Assembly (NCBI RefSeq): GCF_001509475.1
Contig: NZ_LLZG01000059.1
Location: forward strand, 1-17,387
Reading direction: 5' to 3'
DNA length: 17,387 nt
DNA from: Streptomyces regalis
GTDB taxonomy: Bacteria > Actinomycetota > Actinomycetes > Streptomycetales > Streptomycetaceae
The position numbers and the translations under genes are program-made. The stretch's first letter is position 1. Each line of letters begins with the position of its first letter. Under the pieces are notes generated by a model, which was not told where the DNA came from, searched no databases, and saw nothing but the letters and a program-made list of their open reading frames with translations. Shown one piece after another: positions 1 to 5,357 of this stretch.

Positions 1-44
1 CCACACGCGCCGCAACGACGCGCACAGAAAAGCCGATCACGGCC

Positions 45-94
45 ACTGTCAACCATCAGCTGGGACCGAACTGTCAAGCATCACCCGGGATCGG
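45..94. repeat. 25-bp tandem direct repeat, possible IS21-like end
   Basis: Two adjacent 25-bp copies (45-69 and 70-94) both begin ACTGTCAA and match at 20 of 25 positions. Each contains a CATCA core followed by GGGA. Short TGTCAA-type repeats of this kind are common at the outer ends of IS21-family (istA/istB) elements, where the transposase binds. No transposase is visible because the window begins 44 bases upstream, so the IS assignment is inference. The repeat itself is seen directly. Confidence 0.45.
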
Positions 95-388
95 ACACGC
101 GTGACCCAGCGAGAGCTGTTACAGGTTTCTCTACCTCATCAAGCCCCGGCTGCGCTCCGCTCCGCCGGGCGCGCTTCCCGGCTCTGGCTGCGCCCGCGCT
201 CCTGCCTTCGGCCCGCTTGGCGCTGCCGCCGCCGACGCGCGCCCACATGTGGATAGGGCCGGGTGGCCATGAGTCGATCACCGCATAGCGCGGCACGGTC
301 AAGACGATGCCTCCGGCGGGGGATCGGCCGGCACCGGGATGGAGGGGGCGCCGTTTCCGCCCGCGGGCCCGTAGTGGCGTGCGCGGGG

Positions 389-540
389 AGCTCCCATCCC
401 GTCCACCGTCGACCCAGGCGAAGCCGAGCAGACGCGGCCCATGGCGTCCAGGTCGTTCGTACGGTGGCGCGCTCCACCTGGACGCCATGAACCACGCCTG
501 CTCCACGGTGTGTGGGTCGACGGCGGACGGGATGGGAGCT
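389..540. repeat. Long imperfect inverted repeat (65-nt arms)
   Basis: Arms 389-453 and 476-540 are equal in length and match at 53 of 65 positions after reverse complementing, with no gaps. The innermost 14 bp (440-453 with 476-489) pair perfectly around a 22-nt spacer. The outer 27 bases are also nearly identical, and differences cluster in the middle. Several open frames cross the region, but none resembles a known protein. It could be two opposed copies of a short mobile sequence, a decayed element end, or a regulatory or replication structure. Confidence 0.7.
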
Positions 541-588
541 GGGGAGAGCGGTGGGTATCGGATGCGATTGCCAGGCCCGCAGAGTCCT

Positions 589-1716
589 TTACTTCACGAC
601 AGAGAGATGGCCTTGCTTTGCCGGGCCCGCCTGACCGCCGCCAGAGATTGCGGCGATTGATAGACCAAAGACGAGAGTATCTAGGTCTTGACTGCTGTCA
701 TGCAGTTCCTCGGCAATGCGGCGCGAGCTCCAGCCATCTTCCCGAGCAAGGCGGAATACCTCAGTAAACAGCTGAGAAGTCTCTGGGTGGATTCCATCAG
801 GTTCAGAGGTTCTATAGCCACGCTGAGACAGGTCGATCAGCCACTGGCGGCGGTTCCACTCGGAGATCAGCTCCAATTGATAGAGCCTCTCCACCATTGC
901 GACCGCAGAGACTTTCCAGTAGGCCTTGAGCTTGAATACGTCATCCAATCGAAGGCGACCGACGACCTGTGCGAATAGCCCATCTGCCGGGATCAGGAAG
1001 CTCGATGCAAAGTCGTGCGCTTCCTGTTCTGTCGCGCGAGACCGATTCCTTTTAGAGCCTTGGTGTAGAACAAGATGGCCGAGCTCGTGCGCGAGGTCAA
1101 AGCGCATTCGTTCGCCCGTCTTTGAAGTATTAAGGAAGGCGAAGGGGCGGCCCTCGTACATAAACGAGAACGCGTCAATTTCTCTATCGTTAATCGGGAG
1201 AGAAAAGACGCGGACTCCCTTCCGTTCAACCAATGCGAGCATATTCTTCACGGGCTTTTGGTGTAGCCCCCATGCTGATCGCATCTGCTCAGCAGCAGCT
1301 ACCGGTGTAAGGCCGGACGTCTCTGATAGGTCGAGAAGCTCGGGAGGCGGGGTTCCATAGTGCTTGTCGACCCAGCCACTTAGGAGCACTCCCAGTGAGC
1401 TAATCGACAGAATGCGATGAACCTGCCTAGCTGTCATGGACGACAGCGCTCGAAAGCTTACCCATTCTTCCTCAATGTGCGGAGCATCGTCAGCCTGGAA
1501 ATAGCTTTCAGGTAGATCCAGCACGCGCGCGAGCAAGCCGAGAGGTGGGTTATCCACCTCCCCAGCTTCCCAACCTGATACGGCTCGCCGTGACACGCCA
1601 CAGAGCTCGGCGAGGCCCTGTTTGGTCAGGCCCCGGCGCTCGCGCGCCATCGTAAGACGCGTGTGGTTGAACGAAGGATAGTCAAGCTGTCCTTGTGACC
1701 ATCGGTTCTCCGTCAT
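589..1716 (-). CDS. XRE-family regulator fused to ImmA/IrrE metallopeptidase domain
   Basis: A 375-aa protein. Residues about 14-72 form an XRE/Cro helix-turn-helix (RERRGLTKQGLAELCGVSRR, then AVSGWEAGEV). A central linker leads to an ImmA/IrrE (COG2856) zinc peptidase domain with HELGH at 210-214 and EQEAHDFASSFLIP at 230-243, which supplies a downstream glutamate for zinc. In known relatives this peptidase cleaves a partner repressor or antitoxin, or acts in stress sensing; here the two halves are in one chain. The ATG at 1716 is chosen because GAGGA lies about 9 nt upstream and the helix-turn-helix starts soon after; an in-frame TTG at 1740 would add eight residues. The start lies inside the 3' end of the 229-aa gene (35-nt overlap), so the two are probably translated together. 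Its native target is not visible from sequence. Confidence 0.88.
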   Translation of the reverse strand: MTENRWSQGQLDYPSFNHTRLTMARERRGLTKQGLAELCGVSRRAVSGWEAGEVDNPPLGLLARVLDLPESYFQADDAPHIEEEWVSFRALSSMTARQVHRILSISSLGVLLSGWVDKHYGTPPPELLDLSETSGLTPVAAAEQMRSAWGLHQKPVKNMLALVERKGVRVFSLPINDREIDAFSFMYEGRPFAFLNTSKTGERMRFDLAHELGHLVLHQGSKRNRSRATEQEAHDFASSFLIPADGLFAQVVGRLRLDDVFKLKAYWKVSAVAMVERLYQLELISEWNRRQWLIDLSQRGYRTSEPDGIHPETSQLFTEVFRLAREDGWSSRRIAEELHDSSQDLDTLVFGLSIAAISGGGQAGPAKQGHLSVVK

Positions 1717-2371
1717 CGTCGTCGTCCTCGCCCGGTTCAATTGGTGCGACCGCCCCGGAGGTAGGAATCGGGTCGATCAAAATCCTTTCGACCCATTCTC
1801 CAACGATTCCATTCTCTGCGTCGATAGGCAGAGAGAGTTCCACCCGAATGTGGTCGTCGTCAGCATGGACAACGAGAAACCACGTAGAGCAGGCTTCGTC
1901 AGGCGGTAGTTCAATTGCCCGCACTGGTAGGTCGATTTCAAACGCTAGTTGCTGGTATTTCGCGTTTCGGTCGACTCGCTCCTTCGTCTTGGGTCCGCGC
2001 TTCCGGGTCAGGCGGGGAGGCCGATCACCATCAATCCCAGTGAATCGATCGCCCGCCACTACAGCGAAGGCGAGGCGCCGATCCGCCGAGTAGACCGTCT
2101 CATAGTTCCCAGTCTGCCCGATTCGCCATCCTTGGCGTGCTTTTAGTAGCTCGCGTCGGAGTGCCGCCAGCGTCTCCGCCCACATTGTGATCCCGGGAAA
2201 GTTCCGCGGGTAGTAGCGGAGCGAGACACGACTTCGGGCGTCGTCGCCAGCGGTGACGCTGCTGCGGATGTTAACAACCGACAGGCCCATCTCCGCCAAG
2301 CGGCCCTCGGCCTGCTCTGGTTGGACGATCTTGCTGGGGTGGGCAGGGGTCTGCCCTTGGAACTGGCTCAC
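1682..2371 (-). CDS. Hypothetical protein, operon partner of XRE-ImmA protein
   Basis: A 229-aa protein that I do not recognise. It starts with GTG, supported by GGAGGT five to six bases upstream. It appears soluble, with no signal peptide or membrane segment. The middle is basic (LTRKRGPKTKERVDR, near 122-136), followed by a hydrophobic-acidic C-terminal half and an aspartate run (GEDDDDDGEP) close to the end. It is the first gene of a two-gene operon and its 3' end overlaps the XRE-ImmA gene by 35 nt. That arrangement, plus the operator-like palindrome upstream, is typical of autoregulated toxin-antitoxin or repressor-target pairs. It may therefore be the substrate or binding partner of the peptidase, but no catalytic motif is evident. 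Confidence 0.72.
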   Translation of the reverse strand: MSQFQGQTPAHPSKIVQPEQAEGRLAEMGLSVVNIRSSVTAGDDARSRVSLRYYPRNFPGITMWAETLAALRRELLKARQGWRIGQTGNYETVYSADRRLAFAVVAGDRFTGIDGDRPPRLTRKRGPKTKERVDRNAKYQQLAFEIDLPVRAIELPPDEACSTWFLVVHADDDHIRVELSLPIDAENGIVGEWVERILIDPIPTSGAVAPIEPGEDDDDDGEPMVTRTA

Positions 2372-2390
2372 GGCACCTCCGAGGTCCCAA

Positions 2391-2432
2391 CTTCCTCAAA
2401 TGCTACCTCAAGTGAGGTGAAGTTTGAGGAAG
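2391..2432 (-). promoter_or_regulatory. Nested palindrome, probable operator of XRE operon
   Basis: CTTCCTCAAA (2391-2400) and TTTGAGGAAG (2423-2432) form a perfect 10-bp inverted repeat. Inside it lies a second one, ACCTCA (2405-2410) and TGAGGT (2413-2418). All four half-sites share CCTCA. The block begins 20 bases upstream of the GTG of the 229-aa gene and covers a plausible -10 (TAGCAT on the minus strand), so binding would block transcription. The dyad symmetry fits an XRE dimer or tetramer. Assignment to the XRE-ImmA protein is inference from position. Confidence 0.6.
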
Positions 2433-2536
2433 ATCGCCAAATGGGTAGGTGATGGCGGCGTCGAAGCCATGCAACACCATGGGACTGACAGCGCTGTGCC
2501 TGATCGGCACTGCTGGCCACTTCATCTCTCAGACAT

Positions 2537-2570
2537 CGTCGCCGACTTGGCGCGCATCAAGTCGGCGACG
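2537..2570. other. Strong hairpin, 13-bp perfect stem
   Basis: CGTCGCCGACTTG (2537-2549) and CAAGTCGGCGACG (2558-2570) pair perfectly around an 8-nt loop (GCGCGCAT). No T-run follows on either strand, so a classic terminator is not clear. It lies about 110 bp inside the tRNA attachment scar, in a stretch with no gene. It could be a GC-rich terminator, a recombination accessory site or an origin-type structure of the integrated element. Confidence 0.55.
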
Positions 2571-2676
2571 GTACAGCAGCGGAGTACAGCAACCGTCGTG
2601 GCCAGCAACGCCCAGCAGTGACTCGCCGGGGCCGCAGTGCGGCCGCTATGAACGCCGCTGACCTATCTACATAGAG

Positions 2677-2718
2677 CTACGGATCAGAAGGTTGCAGGTT
2701 CGAATCCTGCCGAGTGCA
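2677..2718 (+). other. Attachment-site scar: 3' part of tRNA-Arg(ACG)
   Basis: The segment reads as the 3' part of a tRNA: anticodon loop CTACGGA (anticodon ACG), 3' anticodon stem TCAGA, variable loop AGGTT, T-arm GCAGG-TTCGAAT-CCTGC, then acceptor strand CGAGTGC and discriminator A. The D-arm, 5' acceptor strand and 5' anticodon stem (expected TCTGA just before CTACGGA) are missing; upstream sequence is unrelated. Actinomycete integrative elements commonly insert into tRNA 3' ends, restoring the gene at one junction and leaving such a fragment at the other. The element therefore probably lies to the left and host DNA to the right. The full tRNA is not in the window. Confidence 0.78.
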
Positions 2719-2726
2719 CATCAGTT

Positions 2727-2760
2727 CAGAGGCCCTGTGGAGTGATCCACAGGGCCTCTG
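2727..2760 (+). terminator. Rho-independent terminator of the tRNA-Arg locus
   Basis: A perfect 15-bp stem, CAGAGGCCCTGTGGA (2727-2741) with TCCACAGGGCCTCTG (2746-2760), is closed by a GTGA loop and followed by GCTTTTGCGTT. It sits 8 bases after the tRNA 3' end, as expected for the original host tRNA terminator. This supports reading the right side of the scar as host sequence. Confidence 0.85.
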
Positions 2761-3046
2761 GCTTTTGCGTTGACGGCAGTATTTGACGGCCTTCTGGTCG
2801 GCGGTGAGCCGGGCACGCTGGACCGCCAGCCCCAACCTGGCAGGCAGACAAGGGCAGTTGAGGCAGGGGGCGTGCGAGGCGCACGTGAGTCGCAGAGGCC
2901 CGGCACGAAGGGGCTCGCGCAACGAAAGGCGCTCTTGGGCCGCGTCGAAAGCGCCGACGGTGAGTGGAAAGCAGCCGTCGGACTCCTCCGTCTTGGTCTC
3001 GCGGTGGGGGAGCTGGCGGCCCGCCCGTTGCATCTGATGATCCAGC

Positions 3047-3328
3047 TCACCCGTCCTTACTGATCTCCTGCTCGGTCACGGCGTGCGTGAGCGCGGCTCG
3101 CAGGGCATCGTGCGCTGCCTGTGCCACGCGCCGGGACGGGCTCCAAGAATGGAAAGACGATCCGGCAGCCATCCGCCCACCGCGCAGGCGGCGTGATCGG
3201 TCGACCAAGGTGCGCCATCGAGCCGGCGCGAGACCTCCAGCGCGAAAGTCGTGCTCACGGTCGTCGACGGCCGTCGCGTACAGGCTCCGTGTCTCCCTGC
3301 CCCGTCCAGCGTCCGCTGGGCGTTCACA
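3047..3328 (-). pseudogene. Possible integrase relic (tyrosine recombinase fragment)
   Basis: In one minus-strand frame an open stretch ends at the TGA at 3047-3049. Its last part reads AQAAHDALRAALTHAVTEQE followed by ISKDG, which resembles the last helix of the N-terminal SAM-like domain of phage-type integrases, normally followed by N-V-A and the catalytic domain. No catalytic R-H-R-Y part follows and no start codon is clear. The upstream boundary is only the extent of the open frame. The position, about 330 bp from the tRNA scar and pointing toward it, suits an integrase left by an earlier integration. The rest of 2761-3390 shows nothing else recognisable apart from a perfect 15-bp tandem repeat at 3344-3373. 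Confidence 0.35.
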
Positions 3329-3343
3329 GTCGGACGGTAGGCA

Positions 3344-3373
3344 GCTTCCTGCTCCCGCGCTTCCTGCTCCCGC
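3344..3373. repeat. Perfect 15-bp tandem repeat
   Basis: GCTTCCTGCTCCCGC occurs twice head to tail (3344-3358, 3359-3373), just downstream of the MASE1 gene stop. No function is evident; it may be a slippage product. Confidence 0.7.
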
Positions 3374-3390
3374 ACCCCTTCCGGAGCGGG

Positions 3391-4380
3391 CTACTTCCGT
3401 TCCTCGCGTCTTTCCGGGCGGAGGAGCGGGCGCTCAGCGAGCGCTTGGTCCGGTACCAGCCGGGACAGGGCTTCCGTCAGGCGATCGCAGGCCTCCCTCA
3501 GTTCCCTCAGGGTCTGGTTGCGCTCGGCGATGACGGCCGAGAGCAGGAGGGACGTCAGGGCCACGGTGCCGTTGAAGGCCTGCAGGATGACCATCTTGGC
3601 GAGGAGGTCGTGGCCGGAGAACGGACCCACCCCTGCCGCACCCGCGTAGATCGCGGCCACGGAGCTGATCAGCGCACAGGGTGCGGCGCCGGGCAGTTGG
3701 AAGCGGAAGGCCGCCCAGAGCAGGAACGGGACGACGAGGAAGAGCAGGTTGAGCGAGCTGCGGGTGGCCACCACGGAGGCCACTGCGGTACCGCCCAGCA
3801 GGATCAGAGCCTCGGCGCAGCGCAGCACTGGTGCGTCGCGTGGCCGGTGTGCGGTGCGCGCGGCCAGCAGGAGCGGCGCGATGACGAGGACCCCCATCGC
3901 GTCGCCCGTCCACCACACCGACCAGGTCGGCCAGAAGTCGTGGGCGGACAGCGCCTCGGAGGCCACCAGGACGGTGGTGCCGATCGTCGCGCTGATCATC
4001 ATGCCGCCCAGGGCCCCGAGGAAGACCAGGGCCAGGGCGTCCTGCAGCCGGTCGAGGGCGGTGCGGAATCCCACGCGCCGCAGCAGGAGGTAGGCGCAGA
4101 CCGGGGCGAGCGTGTTGCCGGTCACGATGGCGAGCACGGGGAAGAACGACGGCCCGAGCGGCGCGTTCACCGCCAACGCCCCGAGAGCGATGCCCGGCCA
4201 CATGCGAAGGCCCCACACCATCATGGCGACCAGGGCGATGCCGGTGGGCGGCCAGAACGGCGTGACCTGCCCGCGTACCAGTTCCTGCTGGAGTCCGATC
4301 TTGGCGCTGACGTAGTAGGCGGCCGCGACGGCAGCCAGCCGCAGGCCCTCGGTGACCAGGCCGCCGCGCATGCCGCTCAC
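3391..4380 (-). CDS. MASE1-domain integral membrane sensor protein
   Basis: A 329-aa polytopic membrane protein made almost entirely of a MASE1 domain (PF05231), with about eight hydrophobic segments between residues 8 and 290. Diagnostic motifs are TPFWPPTGIAL (40-50) and WWTGDAMGVLVIAPLLL (156-172). A short charged cytoplasmic tail follows (AERNQTLRELREACDRLTEA, then to RREERK). MASE1 domains usually sit at the N-terminus of kinases, cyclases or phosphatases and sense unknown signals; here no output domain is attached. The GTG start overlaps the stop of the PP2C gene by four bases (GTGA), so the two are coupled and probably work as a receptor and effector pair. The true ligand is unknown. 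Confidence 0.87.
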   Translation of the reverse strand: MSGMRGGLVTEGLRLAAVAAAYYVSAKIGLQQELVRGQVTPFWPPTGIALVAMMVWGLRMWPGIALGALAVNAPLGPSFFPVLAIVTGNTLAPVCAYLLLRRVGFRTALDRLQDALALVFLGALGGMMISATIGTTVLVASEALSAHDFWPTWSVWWTGDAMGVLVIAPLLLAARTAHRPRDAPVLRCAEALILLGGTAVASVVATRSSLNLLFLVVPFLLWAAFRFQLPGAAPCALISSVAAIYAGAAGVGPFSGHDLLAKMVILQAFNGTVALTSLLLSAVIAERNQTLRELREACDRLTEALSRLVPDQALAERPLLRPERREERK

Positions 4381-5219
4381 CCTCCGACGCCCGGTTCGTC
4401 CGCGAGGCCGCCGTACCGAAGGACGAGGACCGCGGCGTCGTCGTTGTGGCCGGTGTGGTCCGCCACCTTGATCACCTGCGCGGCCAGCTCGTCCGCGTCG
4501 GCGCCACAGGCGTCGCCGACCAGGTCGGCCACCCTCTTCAGCCCGTCCTCGATCGGGTAGTCGGGGCCCTCGACCACGCCGTCGGTGAGCAGCACGAACG
4601 CGCCCACGTCGGACAGCAGCCGGCGGGACGACGGGTAGCGCTCGCCGGGGTGGATGCCCAGCGGCAGACCGCCGTCGTCCAGGACGATCTCGCAGCGGCC
4701 CTCGCTCGTGGCCCAGACCGCCGGGACATGCCCGGCGCGGGCGTCGCAGAGTTCCCTGGTGAGCGGGTCGAAGCGCAGGAACGAGCAGGTCACGAACAGT
4801 TCGGTGTCCATCGTGACGAGCAGGTCGTTGGTGCGCCGGAGTACTTCCGCCGGGTCCGTGGTGGCGGTCGCGACGGCGCGCAAGCAGGTGCGGACCTGCC
4901 CCATGAGGGCCGCGGCCTCGACGTCATGGCCCTGTACGTCCCCGATCGCGAAGCCCACCGAGCCGTCCGGCATGAGGAAGCCGTCGTACCAGTCGCCGCC
5001 GATGTCCAGACCGACCCGCGCGGGTGTGTACCGTCCCGCCACCTGCAGGCAGGGCAGGACGGGGAGCTCGGCGGAGAGGACCTGGCGCTGGAGCGCGGCG
5101 GCGAGTTCGACGCGTGCCTGCTGAAACTTGATCTGGTCCAGTATCCGGCCGGTGAGATCCCCGAGCTGCTGCAGCAGTGCTCGGGTCGCACTGGCCGAAT
5201 CGGTGCGGCGGTGGGCCAT
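4377..5219 (-). CDS. SpoIIE/PP2C-family protein serine phosphatase
   Basis: A 280-aa stand-alone PP2C phosphatase (PF07228). An N-terminal coiled region (about 12-50) is followed by the catalytic domain. Metal-binding motifs are complete: GGDWYD (74-79), GDVQGHD (93-99), RAGHVP (161-166), DGVVEG (213-218) and NDDAAVL (259-265). Such enzymes dephosphorylate anti-anti-sigma factors and so release sigma factors. No membrane segment is present; the next gene supplies one (MASE1), with a 4-nt overlap. The ATG at 5219 has GGAG about 9 nt upstream. No STAS or anti-sigma gene lies nearby, so the substrate is unknown. Confidence 0.92.
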   Translation of the reverse strand: MAHRRTDSASATRALLQQLGDLTGRILDQIKFQQARVELAAALQRQVLSAELPVLPCLQVAGRYTPARVGLDIGGDWYDGFLMPDGSVGFAIGDVQGHDVEAAALMGQVRTCLRAVATATTDPAEVLRRTNDLLVTMDTELFVTCSFLRFDPLTRELCDARAGHVPAVWATSEGRCEIVLDDGGLPLGIHPGERYPSSRRLLSDVGAFVLLTDGVVEGPDYPIEDGLKRVADLVGDACGADADELAAQVIKVADHTGHNDDAAVLVLRYGGLADEPGVGG

Positions 5220-5291
5220 GGCCTCACACTCCGGGTTCTTTGCGGAGCGCCAAAGGCGCCGTTCTCACGGTACCCCGGTGACGGGAGACTC

Positions 5292-5327
5292 TTCCTGGAA
5301 CGGTTCCTGGGAGCGGTTCCTGGGAAC
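5292..5327. promoter_or_regulatory. TTCCTGG direct repeats upstream of PP2C gene
   Basis: TTCCTGG occurs three times at 5292, 5304 and 5317, spaced 12 to 13 bp, and overlaps small palindromes (TTCCTGGAA at 5292-5300, GGAACGGTTCC at 5297-5307, GTTCCTGGGAAC at 5316-5327). The block lies about 75-110 bp upstream of the PP2C start, in the 138-nt gap after the large sensor gene. It looks like an operator array bound on one helix face. The regulator is unknown. Confidence 0.4.
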
Positions 5328-5357
5328 GCCGTCGTCAGCCCTGGGAGAGTGGCCGCG

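Larger units (their letters stand above)
1..588. other. Gene-poor stretch at the left edge
   Basis: No convincing coding sequence is seen here. Overlapping open frames exist on both strands, but they are rich in Arg, Gly and Ala, lack a supporting ribosome-binding site, and match no family I recognise. The stretch holds the 25-bp tandem repeat at 45-94 and the inverted repeat at 389-540. Between them, 140-245 is extremely GC-rich. The region lies downstream of the XRE-ImmA gene and looks like eroded mobile-element sequence. Confidence 0.5.

Noticed and set aside
77..90. 14-base match AGCATCACCCGGGA shared with 8600-8613 upstream of rutA
   Set aside because: A single 14-base match is near what chance allows in a GC-rich window of this size, and the contexts differ.
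81..767. Overlapping open frames on both strands at the left edge
   Set aside because: They have low-complexity composition, no ribosome-binding sites and no recognisable family. Two of them simply read the two arms of the inverted repeat.
2424..2661. Two short plus-strand open frames between the XRE operator and the tRNA scar
   Set aside because: No ribosome-binding site, overlap with the operator palindrome and the 13-bp hairpin, and no similarity to known excisionases.
2677..3050. Minus-strand open frames, one ending in TRQDSNLQPSDP
   Set aside because: The C-terminal peptide is the well-known spurious translation of a tRNA T-arm region, and the rest resembles no protein.
5246..5262. GGCGCC-type hairpin after the large phosphatase gene
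   Set aside because: A five-to-six-bp stem with a 3-nt loop and no T-run; may slow transcription but is not a supported terminator.
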